NCBI GenBank assembly: GCA_051453625.1
Contig: JBOZIK010000001.1
Location: forward strand, 174,002,721-174,066,720
Reading direction: 5' to 3'
Source of the DNA: Welwitschia mirabilis
Taxonomy: Eukaryota > Gnetophyta > Gnetopsida > Welwitschiales
DNA length: 64,000 nucleotides
The stretch's first letter is position 1, and every line of letters begins with the position of its first letter. The translations under genes were made by a program, and so were the position numbers. Below the pieces are notes generated by a model that searched no databases, was not told the DNA's origin, and was given only the letters and a program-made list of their open reading frames with translations. Positions 47,751 to 59,326 of this stretch are shown here, one piece after another.

Positions 47751-48734
47751 AAACATTTATACTCAAAAAGATCCTATCATTTACAAATAAAATAGATATC
47801 TTACATAATACATCATACTAATATAATTGAAACTAAACTTGAATGTTGTATCTCATTGAAGGGTAATATAAACTTTAAGGAACATCTAAAACACTAATAT
47901 GCATAAATTAAAAATAGAGTTTTATATTAAAAAGAACCAAGCATCTAGGTTATGAAATACCTAATCCTCAATGATGGATGCATAGCCCTTCATGAAGGGA
48001 ACATATTTCTGTAACTATCAAGATGCATCTTCCACCCATAAATCTTTTGTTATGATAATTTCAATTGTAACGAAGATAAAGAGAAGAGTCAAAAGAAAAC
48101 ATATTTATAGGGTTACTTACCAAAAAATAATAATTAAAAGGCATTGCAATACGCACTCCATTATAGATAAGAAATAGACAAAATGATTAAAGGTCGATCG
48201 TCATAGTCAGTTACATTATTATTTTCATCATGGTTGTCATTCAGATGATGGAGGAGATGACAGCTCATTATAAAATATGACTCAACATGATGAATCAACA
48301 ATGTTTTAATAATATATCAACATCAAATTTTGTTATTGTTCTTCCTGTAAAAAGGATGATAGAGAGAAAGATAGTTTTCTTTGTCCATCTGAAGGAGACG
48401 AAGCTAGCATTTTTGTCAATAATATTCCTTCAAATATCTATGTATCAAAATATGCCTTAAATGCCTTCAATCTTACTAAGAATTACATATTTCTGAGATA
48501 GTCTTCTTTATCCATATAAAGGAGGAGAAGCTAGGAATTTTTTCAGTAATCTTATTTCAAAGCTCTGCATATCAGAATATGCCTTAAATGCTTTAAATCT
48601 TGCTAGGAATTGCACATTTCTGAGATCATTTATTGATTCTTCAAAATCCTTAGAATTTCACCTAGACCTATGCAAATGTCCTATAAAACAACTCATAAAA
48701 TCCCATCAAATAACCATAAATTGGTAAAGCAATA
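47751..48734 (-). repeat. 5' LTR of the minus-strand gypsy element
   Basis: Aligns with 41220-42299. The TATA box (TATAAATA) is at 48102-48109 on the minus strand, and the terminal TATTG (from TGTTG) is at 48734. It contains an internal duplication around 48360-48430 and 48500-48570 (a repeated stretch with GAAGGAG(A/G)(C/A)GAAGCTAG) not seen in the other LTR. Confidence 0.7.
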
Positions 48735-51700
48735 GGGATTAATCTTGTATTTTTCTATTAAGTTACCTTATATATATTTGAAGAAGAATTATTCTAAGTG
48801 TAAATTAAAATACATCCAAATCACTATGAAGCTATGATCAAAGTTCATGAGACTTATTGATACTAATTAATGATCTTTTTTCAATTCATAAATTAAAATA
48901 CCTTCTACCTTTTCAAATTTTAGTCAAAGCTTTTTGAGTTTTTGCGTTTTTATTAACTTGTTCTTTGAATGTTTAATTTCTCTATTAATACTTACATCTA
49001 TTTATAATCTCTAATTTAAAACCAATGGAAAAAGGTGGATTTTCTTATTTTTTTATGATTATTTATTTTGAAACATTTATGGGGATGGTATTAATTTCTC
49101 TATTAGGCTAATGATCCAATAACCAGTTTCATGTATTATGAATACAAAAAAAAAAAAAATAATAAGAGTAAGAAATATCAATAAAAATCTTAAAACTCTT
49201 TAATACATATTTTTATAATTATTTATATTGATTTTAGTTAACTAAATTAGGGCTATGAACATCTACTAGTAATGCAGCTCCAACAATTCATTTTTGATAT
49301 ATTCAACTATATTGAGGCTAGAAACACTTGCTAAAAATATAGTAGTAAATCCTTCTTATATTACAAATTAAATCTATTGAAAGAAGTATCATAATACTAA
49401 ATGTAATCAAATTCCTAAAACTTAGATGCTCATGAAAGAAGGAGGAAAATGAATGAAATTATGGTGGAATTGAAGAAATATTATGTTTATTTGTTCAAAA
49501 AATTAAATTTGACATTATTTAGTAGCTTTGATTTTGCAAGGATTTATTAAATTACACTTTTCTTTGTCTTGGTAAAGGATCCATCCAAATTATGCAAATA
49601 AATAAAGAGCATTAGCTTTATTTTTATGTTGTCTTATTTATTCATAAGATGCATAGTAGGGTTTTAAATTTCATTCATATACTCCATCATATTTTTACTT
49701 ACTTTCATGATCCATTATAAGCCACAATTCTTTAAATTTATTTCTATGAAAAGTACACCATTAAACACATTATTTTTCCTATGATTTAATCCCTCTATCC
49801 ATGTTTAGATCAAAGGAAAAATCAATTTATATCATTGATAAGAACTTGTCATCTAACAACTCTTATTTCATGCACTTTTTATAAAAACCTATGATTTCCA
49901 AGCCAACCACATTAAGAGGTTATTTTTCTTGTGATCAAAACACTACTATAATCCTCTTCTAGTTCACTCAAGATGCATCTCAAAGTTAAATCATCATCCC
50001 TACTTGACCTTATTAGTGCCACAATCTTTTTATCTTTTCATGTGTCTTATTTTCTCTTGTAGTGCTATCTAGCTATCCTCTTAGTTTTTAGATCATTGGT
50101 AAGATTCATGAAGTCTAACTATTATTCTTGCACTTCATTTTTTATCTTCTTAACTTTTATCTCCATTTTTCTTTCATTTTCCATTTCTTTTTCTTTCTTC
50201 TATTCTATCTTTTCAAATCACCATTAATGGAAGAATTGGTTTCTTTTTAGAGGAAGGCATCTTCATATAATTCCTTGTCTTATTTGCATTCTTATACATT
50301 GAAAAGATTAAAGAAAAAAATTGGAACTATTTGCTTAAAGGCTATTTTGGAGTTTCACAAAATGCTATAATTGATGAAGATGATCTTTAGGTAATTCACT
50401 CCTCTATTTAATACACTTTCTTTATTATTTCTTTACATAATGTATAAGCCTTGTTATGAGTAGAGAATCATAATAGTTTGACATATATACTTAACAAATC
50501 CCTTAGCTATTATTATTCTAATCTTAATGTTGATTATACACCTAATAGAGAAAGAGTGATACCTTATAAAAACCTCTACAAAAACCAACTTGTACTCATT
50601 AGGTTCATTATTTAAAACTTTTACCTATCTCTTGTGTAACTAATGCTGATAGTAGTCACTTAACATGATTTATATTATCCATGATAGTAAACATTTTAAT
50701 ATTTCCAAATGCATCTTAACTTAGAAAGTGCAAGAATTAGGATCATATTCTAGGAGGCCTTAAAGAAATTTAAGAAGAAGAATAAAGAACTTCTTTTACC
50801 TCTCATGTTTCTTCTTATTATACTCTTCACTCACTATAAGAAGAAATGGGAAAGCTTCCATTGATAAAATGTCTTATACCCCTTATTCTCCACCTTTTTC
50901 TGCTCCTCATTCTACCAGTCATAAACATTCTTCTACTATTTTAAGTGATACTTTTCTAGAAAATCTTAGAGGACCTAGATTATTAAATTATGAGAAAATA
51001 TTAAAAATTTATAAGAAATGAAAAGAAATATCTAAGAAGAAAAAATAAATGAATGAAAAACTAGAAATATTAGCTTCCCATAGAAGATCCATGGTTCTCT
51101 CTCTCATTCTTCTTCATTTGCATTTTCTTATTTTGATAGATACATTGTACTTGCATCTTGCTTTATGTGATATTTTTTGAGTTTAGTAGAATATCAATAT
51201 GAAGTTATATTTTGGAAAATCTAGATTTTATTCTAAATTATCACGCAACTTTAAACATCTTAATTCAGCTCTAAAATGTAAGAATTAACATCTAACTCTT
51301 AGTAGAGTTAGTACTATTGGCATTTTTAACTAGTGTGCTACACTATTTTTTGCAAATAGTTTCCCATTTTTGATATACATCCTTGATTACATTTACTATA
51401 TTCTTAGAACTTGGGTTTATGTTAACAAAAGTTATAGAAATGATTTGATTCATATCCATCTTTTACATTTTTATTTCAAAATCATCACATTTACTCTTAT
51501 CTTTCCATCCTATTTTAGTTATTTCTAAGCTTGTGGAACCATATCCTTCAAATTTAGAATTTTAAAATATTACAACTAAAGTTTTTAGTTTTTAGTTTTC
51601 ATTTGCATTAGTTTGTACTTTATCTTTCCTAATTTTTTCATGCACTGCAAATTTTTATTTCTAGTTTTTTCAATTTCTAGCTTATTCTAGAATACATTAG

Positions 51701-51992
51701 CAAATGCATCATTCATTTCTGGTTGTATTTTCATTCATTTTTTCATCTTAAAAACTTTGAGATCAAAGCTCAACTTTGATTGGGGGAAGTTACATTTATA
51801 CTTTAAGTACTTACTTTCCATGATATATCTTTTACTTAAAGTGTAATTTCAAAGTACATTTGCCAATTTTTTTTCCAAAGAATCCTTTATCCTTTGATAA
51901 TCAATTGAATTGATTTGTAATTTTTGTCATGTTATCTACTTTTTTGACATACTTTTTTGCTAAGGAACTAGCAAAATTTTGGTTGGGAGGTA
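48735..51992 (+). mobile_element. Internal region of element 4
   Basis: It shares with elements 1 and 2 the ATTAGGCTAATGA(T/G)(C/T)CAA stretch near 49110, the paired motif ATTAGGGCTATGAACATC / ATTGAGGCTAGAAACACT (49248, 49315) and, before the LTR, TTTGATTGGGGGAA and CTAAGGAACTAG...GGTTGGGAGG. No pol gene is visible. A minus-strand Lys-rich open piece near 50290-50050 is unassigned. The 5' LTR is not identified; the gypsy insertion at 41-48.7 kb may have separated it. Confidence 0.55.
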
Positions 51993-53282
51993 TGATAACA
52001 TTCAAAAATTGACATTTATATTAATAAATTAAGGTATTATTAGCAAGTTTAATTAAACATCATGACAGTTTCATGTATTTCTTTCATTTAAGACCATGAA
52101 AATCCTGTTTTACTATTGATGTGCTTAAACATTGTTATTTTGTAGGTTAAATGTGATATCAAGAGAATCATGGTAGGCGATAGAGTTATTCTGAGCATAA
52201 TTCATGGAAGCACAAGTTCTAGGCATGGTGGTGTCAGTTTCTTGAAACCAAATAGTACCACACTTACATTTCTGGGTTCTGTTGATGCACATAATTCGTT
52301 TCCATAATTTCTACACAAATAGGATGAACTAGGAATATTTTCTAAGAAGAACCCCTCAATTCGGCCCCATGACTAAATACTTATTTTATGTACTTTTGGG
52401 CATTCTTTAAAATAACTCCCTTAGGCCTTAGAAACCCTAATTAGAAATGCTAAACTAAGCCTATAAATACCCTTCCTCACTTCATTTAAAGGACAATTTG
52501 ATTGTGATAGCTGAAGGAGATTAGAGATTTAGTCATGAGTTCTTTCTAGACCTTCCAGAGGGATGGCCTAATTACCAAGATAGGATGATGCTTCTTGGTT
52601 TACCATGAGTACATTTTCTGATTGTATGCTTTACTTTTCATGATAATAAAGTAATACATGTTCTTGGTGCGTTACGTTGATATTAAGTATGAATGTCATA
52701 CTTTTTCTACTTTAGATTGATTGAGCTATGCTTTTACATTAAGATCTAGTTTAGTGATTTTCTTGTTTCCTTCTAGCTTGCTTAACCTGAATGTTTATTT
52801 GATGGATCTTGGAAGACCCTTACTTTTCATGCATACTTTATTCTTATTGTGGAGGTTAGGTGGCTTGGTTATATCATGCTTGTGTCAATGATGGGTAAGA
52901 TTATGTCATCGTTCTTGAGCTTAGGCTAATGAAATACTCATCGTCATAGTGGGTTAAATCATTATGAATGAGTTGGAAGTGAAGATAAGTACTTATGCTT
53001 TTCCTTGGAGTTGTTATGTTAGTTTGAATGCTATGTCATATTCCTCGCTCTTTAAATATCATTTCAATTTCTATCACTTTCTACCTTTATGTGTGCTCTG
53101 CTGATAGCTTTCATCATCTATCTCTTGGAAAGAATGACACTGGGACTATATTATAAACAGAAGTCTTACTACTTTTGTTAAAAGTTGGGTTTGGCCATAC
53201 CAGATTTGTATCCCTAGGGCGATCTTGTGAATTATGACATATTAATGATAGATACATGTGTAGCCAAATTTCGTCATGAACA
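51993..53282 (+). repeat. 3' LTR of element 4
   Basis: Starts TGATAACATTCAAAAATTGACATTT, ends TCGTCATGAACA, 1290 bp, with TATAAATA at 52462-52469. It aligns along its full length with 57142-58416. The first 30 bases resemble LTRs of elements 1-3, but the rest is a distinct subfamily. Confidence 0.8.
52462..52469 (+). promoter_or_regulatory. TATA box in the element 4 LTR
   Basis: CCTATAAATACCCTTCCTCACTT is kept almost unchanged at 57585 in the sister LTR, which marks this as the LTR core promoter. Confidence 0.6.
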
Positions 53283-53430
53283 ATGCCTCTAAATATCTCT
53301 GTGGGTAATTACATACATGGAATTGCAAATAATAGTGTATAGAGTTTATTTGGAAATGAACACAATAATGAAAGTGATGTTAATCACATTATTTTGATAC
53401 TTGCATTAATTGCATAGTGAATTCAAATGA

Positions 53431-54033
53431 GTTCTCGATCTATTACTTTGTACCTACATTCGTATTGGGACTAAAATTAGAGCTGGTGCATACTTTATAC
53501 ATGGGAGTTTTCTTAGTGTATTTGCTAAAGTCAAAAGTTGGGACCTCAATGTAAAGGAGTTTATTTCTATAGTTCACTTTGTGGCACTATATATAAAGCT
53601 AATTTCTAGTACTATAAGTCATGATATAGGAAAAATAATTCAGATTGTAATCCAATTAGGTTTAGCAAATAATGCAAGTGCATGGGAGTTTCTTAGCATT
53701 GCATTATTATTGTGTTTCTCTACAATTCAAGACCATGGATTACAAATGCTATTTTCACTTAATTCAATTCTATCTTCAAGTCAAGTTTTGCACGTTGGTA
53801 TAGGTTGTACAAGATCAAGGTCTCACAAAGCAATGTTATCTATGATGTGCACATCGAACAATGTAACACAAACTCAACCTGAAGAAGTGTTTCAAGAAAA
53901 TTTAATTACAAAACATATTTCATCCGTTGGACAGAAATTTCAAGTAACTTATCATAGTTGTGGAGCCTACATTGCTTTTTTCACTATACTTTTATACATT
54001 GTATCTTATAGATCCCAATTATTTAACCTTTAG
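53431..54033 (+). CDS. Unrecognised 200-codon open segment, probably partial or pseudogenic
   Basis: Open from stop to stop for 200 codons, unusually long here, with no ATG in its first half. It is therefore more likely an exon or a decayed gene than a complete CDS. The composition is protein-like: hydrophobic helices (VLDLLLCTYIRIG, IIQIVIQLGLANNASAWEFL, ALLLCF), a polar middle (GCTRSRSHKAMLSMMCTS, then TQTQPEEVFQENLITKH) and a hydrophobic end. It looks like helical-repeat material, but I see no repeat consensus and assign no family. It begins about 150 bases after the end of the element 4 LTR. Confidence 0.35.
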   Translation, partial: VLDLLLCTYIRIGTKIRAGAYFIHGSFLSVFAKVKSWDLNVKEFISIVHFVALYIKLISSTISHDIGKIIQIVIQLGLANNASAWEFLSIALLLCFSTIQDHGLQMLFSLNSILSSSQVLHVGIGCTRSRSHKAMLSMMCTSNNVTQTQPEEVFQENLITKHISSVGQKFQVTYHSCGAYIAFFTILLYIVSYRSQLFNL

Positions 54034-54059
54034 ATACCTATTCTTTCTCTTGTTATGGA

Positions 54060-54134
54060 TTGCTGAATTGCAATTAGTAGAAACAAGGAGGAGGTTACTG
54101 TGGTTGCCTTTAAGGGTTGCTGAATTGCAATTAG
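54060..54134 (+). repeat. 57-bp direct duplication (multiple of three)
   Basis: TTGCTGAATTGCAATTAG is repeated 57 bases apart (from 54060 and 54117). In one plus frame (53960-54172) this gives VAELQL / IAELQL. A translated product is not established. Confidence 0.6.
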
Positions 54135-54213
54135 ACAGCCTATTTTTAGTAAACCAAACTGGCGATGGATAAATCAAGCGGATGCTTGCCTACTCACGTA
54201 GAAGACAGAAAAT

Positions 54214-54480
54214 TTAAGTTGAAGCACCAGCAGCGTCCACGCAAACATCTAGGCAGGCATTGTAATGCATAACCTCCTGATCAAGGTTTGCTCTTGGGAT
54301 TTGCGTATGCCTAATTGAAAGCGAAGTTAAAAACAGGGATAGAGCTTTACAATCCACAGCTCTTATGCTCAAAATATTTTGTTCCGAATCCTGACAAGGT
54401 TGTATCATTTATATCATCATTTCTAGATGCAACGCTAGATAGTGGAGTTTCATATGATTGATCTCCAGATTTTGAGTTGC
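54214..54480 (-). CDS. Unrecognised minus-strand open segments
   Basis: Two overlapping minus frames are open. One, from about 54485 to 54350, includes SKSGDQSYETPLSSVASRND and GFGTKYFEHKSCGL and looks protein-like. The other, with an ATG (54408-54214), includes DQEVMHYNACLDVCVDAAG. A frameshift between them is possible. No family is recognised. Confidence 0.25.
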
Positions 54481-54742
54481 TTTGATGGGTGTCAGCCAAA
54501 TATTACTCGATGGACTGGAAAAAGCAAGCACGAGGATTCCCATTTACGTTTCCAATTTAAGTGACATAGGTTCTGCTCATCTTGTTTCAATTTGTTCTAA
54601 GGTATTTCATATTCTAAATGGCCTACGTCCTCCTTTTGTTGCTGCTATGCCAGATTTGATGATAAATAGATTCAGGACCTGCAACGAACTTACCAGTGCT
54701 ATCTCTATGTTTAGTTATAGAGAAGAAATCAATTTTCATTAG
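54479..54742 (+). CDS. Unrecognised plus-strand exon-like segment
   Basis: An AG at 54494 (GGGTGTCAG) is followed by an open frame of about 83 codons: ILLDGLEKASTRIPIYVSNL, SAHLVSICSKVFHILNGL, PPFVAAMPDLMINRF, then CNELTSAISMFS, ending in TAG. Amphipathic helices are likely. It could be the last exon of a gene whose earlier exon is the frame at 53431-54033, since both are on the plus strand, but no join can be shown. Confidence 0.35.
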   Translation, partial: ALMGVSQILLDGLEKASTRIPIYVSNLSDIGSAHLVSICSKVFHILNGLRPPFVAAMPDLMINRFRTCNELTSAISMFSYREEINFH

Positions 54743-55273
54743 TTTCTTTATCCTTTACAAAAAGATTTTTGCAAAATTCTGAGGTTTTTGCCGGAGAGAT
54801 TTTTCCAAGCGCCTAGCAGGTTTTCTGCCTGTGACCAGCGCTTCGAATGTAGTAGATCAGCAATAGCCTAGAAAGACCCAACATAGTCAAATGGAGAAAC
54901 ACTAGCGCGTAGCATGAAAAGCATACAAGGAGTGTCAGCGTCAAAGTAGGCGGTCAAAGGCGGCGCGTGCTGGCCCACCGACAGTACCGTGAGCACTCAG
55001 TGGGTGCACACAGAGAAGCTCCGAAGCACATAAAAGGCCAAGAAACGCCAGCGAGACACATGCATTACCAGAAAAACAGGGGAGCGCATTGAAGGAGAGA
55101 ATTCCAAAAATAAGAAAAAAGGCCATCAAAGATGAAGGGGGTGTGGTACTAGGTTCAAAAGGGGAAGAAGAGGGAGCTCCTCCTTCTAAAGAATCAGGAA
55201 ACTGGCCTCACCAAGGCCAGAAAACTCTGCTGTACCCTCAAGCAAATAAAAAGAACACATAATAAACTCAGGT

Positions 55274-55455
55274 TGGGGCTATCGGTTTTCTTGCCGACTC
55301 AAAGTTCCTCTGTTCTGCCTAGCATCGTCATCTGTGCCCCCATGCACGCCTTTCAGCCTTCGGAACTCGTCTCCAGCTGCATAAATTGAGTATGCAGGAG
55401 CTTCACTGGAGAATTTCTTATTTCGTTTAGTGAAGTTTGCTTCTAGATTATCAGA
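55274..55455 (-). CDS. Exon-like segment, probable last exon of a minus-strand gene
   Basis: On the minus strand a pyrimidine-rich stretch ending in CTAG (about 55455) is followed by an open frame: NFTKRNKKFSSEAPAYSIYA, then GDEFRRLKGVHGGTDDDARQ, then NRGTLSRQENR and a stop near 55289. Hydrophilic and basic, it resembles a C-terminal tail. A second frame (ETSSEG end) is also open but shorter. The phase relation to the upstream exon (55689-55778) is unresolved, so splicing is a guess. Confidence 0.4.
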
Positions 55456-55688
55456 GAGTATGCAAAAAACATTACCACAGACTATGAGAAAAAGCCTATT
55501 TCAAAATTTGCAAAGGAGATTAATATATAGCTTATGAAAACATTGTGACTCTAAAAGATTTCCACTAGTACTGATTGGCCTGCGTTCCCTTGGATCTTTT
55601 CATCGTATTTTTAAGAGAAGAGAAGAGATTAAGGGGAAAAGAAGTTCTAGTTTAACTGAAAGTGAGTAATACCTTGGGAGTAATTTTA

Positions 55689-55778
55689 CCTTCCTTCTTT
55701 CTTTGTAATCTGTACCAAAATGGCCATGGCCATAGCTGGCAATGATTTTTGAAGCAACATCAGAATTACCATTTGTCC
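55689..55778 (-). CDS. Exon-like segment with matching splice sites
   Basis: On the minus strand, CTTGCAG then about 90 bases then AAG/GTAAAA. The open frame reads TNGNSDVASKIIASYGHGHF, then GTDYKERRK. A single clean exon with good acceptor and donor, on the same strand as the segment at 55274-55455. No family recognised. Confidence 0.45.
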
Positions 55779-56639
55779 TGCAAGATCATTATCCACTTTA
55801 CAACTCTCATCTTAATCAATGGCAATGAATGATTGAATGGAAGGCTTGCACCCTTCCTCTTTTTCAAATGCACTCCAAACTTAATATTAGATTAGCTTTT
55901 TTGTGTATTTTACATGAAGTTGATTCATGTTTTGTTTTGTTCATCTCTATTTAAAAACATTTTCCTTCCATCGTACTCTTACTATTATTTGTAATTTCTT
56001 TTCATGTTATTATACTTTTATTATTGTTTGTATTTGTTGTGAAGTTATTATACTTTCACCATCTTAGGATATTGAAGCCATTATTGTGAGAACAGTAATG
56101 ATTTGGTTCCTTAAAAAGCATTTATGTAATTCCAATATACTTTAATGAATGTGGGTGAGTTATGTCTCATAAATATATGGAATTGCAAACGTTTTTTATT
56201 TTTTGAAATGTGTATTTTTTCTTTTATTGAAAGACTGTTTTGAGAATCAAACTCACTACTCAAGTCATGGAAGCATTGCTCTAACATTAAGATATCTTTT
56301 CAAAGAAAAAGTGTGAATATTTCATGTTTTCCTTTTTTCTTTAAAGAAACAATACTCTATTTACCCAATAGATTTAGATTTCAAAAGCATATGTCTTTTG
56401 GCATTCTTGTACTGAAACGTTCCTGTGCACTGAAATCTATTAATATTGCTAAAAAGCATTGGAATTGACAAGGGCAAGCCCTGTTCATAAGTTCAAAAAT
56501 TCCCAAAAATGATAATAATCAACTCCTACTACAGACCAGACACAACCAATTTAGTGCAAAAAGGCGATGTAAATGGTGAGAATACATGTTTCATCTAACT
56601 CTATTTCTAACAGTGATATTAAGTCTGCATATTCTTCCT

Positions 56640-56757
56640 GGGGAAGTTATCAAGCTTACCTACCATTACCACTACAAACATTTCATCCTCAACCTCACCC
56701 ACTAATTCAATGTATGAAGATCTCGTAATATTTCACCAAGAACTGCAAGAAAACAGC
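56640..56757 (-). CDS. Exon-like segment on the minus strand
   Basis: GTTTTCTTGCAG acceptor (about 56757), then an open frame NITRSSYIELVGEVEDEMFV followed by VVMV, with a GGTAAGC donor near 56660. The pattern 'Y(I/L)E(L/V)(V/I)G.(V/A)E' is loosely like an OB-fold strand, too little to name a protein. It may be a more upstream exon of the same minus-strand gene. Confidence 0.35.
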
Positions 56758-57047
56758 GCACAACTCAGATTTGAAGGGAATATTCACACAACACTTGAAA
56801 ATCACGTACATACAAATTGTTAATGTAGAACATGTCAGGAACATCCTAAGAAAGTTCAATCATAGACACCATAATTGGGTATGATAATCGACAGCTAAAG
56901 TAAAGAATAAGTTTCTTCGAAGTATAGGCACCTCAGAAACTCAAACTNNNNNNNNNNNNNNNNNNNNNNNNNNNNNNNNNNNNNNNNNNNNNNNNNNNNN
57001 NNNNNNNNNNNNNNNNNNNNNNNNNNNNNNNNNNNNNNNNNNNNNNN

Positions 57048-58416
57048 ATTTTATTAAATTGATCTACAATTTTTAACATGTTATCTAATTTTCTTAACAT
57101 AGTTTTCTACTAAGAAACTAGCAAAAGCTTGATTAGGGATATAATAACACTTAGAAATTGACATTTATATTAAGGAATTAAGGCATTATTAGTAAGTTTA
57201 ATTAATCATCATGATGGTTTTATGCATTTCTTTTACTTAAGGCCATGAAAATCTTGTTTTACTTCTAATATACTAAAAGCCTATTAGGATAATCATGGTA
57301 CAGGATTAAGCTATGTAAAGCATACTTAATAATAGCACTATTTATAGGCATAGTGGTGTCAATTTCTTAAAGCAAAAAATACCATACTTACATTTCTGAT
57401 TCCTCTTTACGCATGTAATTTGTTCTCATAATTTTTACATAAAGAAGATACACAAGAAATATTTTCTAAGAAGAACCCCTCAATTTGTTCCCATGAATAA
57501 ATAATTATCTTATATGATTTTGGAAATTTTTTAAAATAATCTCATTATGCCTTAGAAGCCATATTAGAAACTATATTATAGGCATATAAATACCCTTCCT
57601 CACTTCATTTAAGAGGGGAACTTCTATTATGATTTTTTAAGGAGGGTACATATTTAGTCATGATTTCTTTATAAACCTCCCACAGGTATGGACTAGCTAC
57701 CAAGCTAGCATGATGCTTCTTTATTTAGGATGAGTGAATTTTCTAATTATATTCTTTACTTATTTTAATAATAAAGTACTACATGTTCTTAGTACATTAC
57801 TTTGATATGTGGTTGTAAATGTCATACTTATGATACTTAGAATTAGTTGAGTCATGCTTTTACTTTAAGATCTAGTTTGGTGATTTTCCTTTACATTATA
57901 GCTTGTATAATCTAAATATTTATTTGATGTATCTTGGAAAATCATTACTTTTTATGCTTATTTTATTCTTATTGTAAAGGCTAGGTAGCTTGATTATATC
58001 ACCCTCATGTTTATGATTGATAAGATTATGCCATTGTTGAGCTTGAACTAACAAATACTTATGGTCATAATGGATTATATCATTGTGAATGACTAGAAGT
58101 AAGCTACATATGTTTATTATAATTACGTATCCTTTTATTTGAAGATGTTGTGTTATTTTAAATGCTATATCTCATTCCTAGCTCTTTAAATATTATTTCA
58201 ATATCTATTATATTTTAGTTTTTTTCTTGTTTTACTGATAGCTTTTGTCATCTATCTTTGAGAAATAATGATTCTATGAATATACTATGAATCAAAACCC
58301 AGATACTTTGGATAAAAGTTGGAGTTGGCTATGTAAGATTTGCATCTCTTGGGATATCTTTTGAATTATCATATATTAATGACAAATACAAGCAAAGCCA
58401 AATTTTACAATGAATA
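57048..58416 (+). mobile_element. Element 5 remnant: pre-LTR segment plus 3' LTR
   Basis: 57048-57141 matches the last internal bases of element 4 (CATGTTATCTA, then CTAAGAAACTAGCAAAAGCTTG). The LTR (57142-58416) aligns with 51993-53282 throughout, including TATAAATACCCTTCCTCACTT (57585). The 5' part is lost in or beyond the 100-N gap at 56948-57047. Confidence 0.75.
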
Positions 58417-58435
58417 ATACTTATTGAAATAGATA

Positions 58436-59326
58436 AGGATTTAATCAGCTTTCTTTATCTTTTAGCTTCCTTTATGTTAAGTTTATTGAAACTACTATTT
58501 TAATTAGTGGCATACAATCTAGTTCCATTTAGAAATTTTGTTTGTAATTATTAGATTCATTATGTCATATTATAAAGGGAGTAGCTATAATATACCTTGT
58601 TGAAATGGTGTATTTATAGGTATATATGTGCGTTAATTACATTTTTACATGAGTTTAATATAATGTTATACTAATAATGTTATCCCTTCCATTGGGCAAG
58701 TCTAAAATGAAGAAGAGATTTAAGGGTTTCCTTTACGTGCTTAGTTGAAAAAGTTACTATGTATATATGTATAGGTACTCATATACATATATGATATGGA
58801 TGTTCTAATCTTAAGAGTTCTTAACCAACTACCTTTTATATTTTTACATATAGCTAATATGCACATGTATATATATACTTATGTGAAGTATGTTGTTTTA
58901 ATTCTATTTAGCACCATATTTGTTTTTGATTGAGTTGTGTATTAATTTTTTACATTATTTCTTGCATTAATGCATATATTTTCCCATGTGGCCACTAATA
59001 CAAATCAACTTGATCTATCATATGCTCATGCGTATTGCTGAATATGAGAACAAGGTCCAAGATAGAATTATGCATGATATAAATGCCTCTAGATAAGGAT
59101 ATAGAAGCATGGCTTCTTAGATTTTTGATGGAAATAAGGTCTAAGATGTAGTGTTGGTTAAGTGAACTTTTATCATATAGTTCTCTTAAGGTGTACCTCA
59201 TTTGTAACTAAAAACTAAATCTCTTAGTTATAACCTATTTGATATGATATGATGAATGATTCATCATGTAATTAAGTTTTAGAACATTTATATTTCTTAA
59301 GAACAATTTAAGACCAATTTCTGATA
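58436..59326 (+). repeat. Truncated 5' LTR of the long-LTR element
   Basis: Matches 63100-63440 of the 3' LTR (TTTAAT(C/T)AGCTTTCTTTATCTTTTA, then AATGTTATCCCTTCCATT). Ends ATTTCTGATA, just before the primer site. The left edge abuts the end of the element 5 LTR. Confidence 0.6.

Larger units (their letters stand above)
41220..48734 (-). mobile_element. Minus-strand Ty3/gypsy element with gag and protease remains
   Basis: Two related LTRs bound it: 41220-42299 (3' LTR on the minus strand) and 47751-48734 (5' LTR). They share TATTTATAGGGTTACT, AATAAGAAATAGA(T/C)AAA, GCTCATTATA and TATGCAAAT(A/G)TCCTATAAAA. In minus orientation the 3' LTR starts TGTTGTGCTATC, preceded by a purine-rich GATAAGTGAGGGGTT. 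The internal region holds gag, then protease. No reverse transcriptase or integrase is visible in the remaining 1.9 kb, so it is internally deleted or non-autonomous. The protease resembles Athila/Tat. Its left target duplication is hidden by a gap. Confidence 0.75.
53283..56947. other. CpG-containing island with exon-like segments, probable host-gene remnant
   Basis: Between two LTRs, this stretch differs in base composition from the rest. From about 54150 to 55420 it is nearly GC-balanced and keeps many CpG dinucleotides. It holds open or exon-like segments on both strands (listed separately) and no transposon motif. It may be captured host sequence or a remaining genic island. The 3' side is cut by a 100-N gap. 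I do not recognise the gene or genes. Confidence 0.5.

Noticed and set aside
46965-47766. Minus frames of 255-263 codons
   Set aside because: Made of the 736-N gap. Only short LTR or leader sequence is real.
54941-55129. 62-codon minus ORF in the GC-rich island
   Set aside because: Stops are generally rarer in GC-balanced DNA, so this length is not significant. No motif, and no agreement with the nearby exon-like segments.
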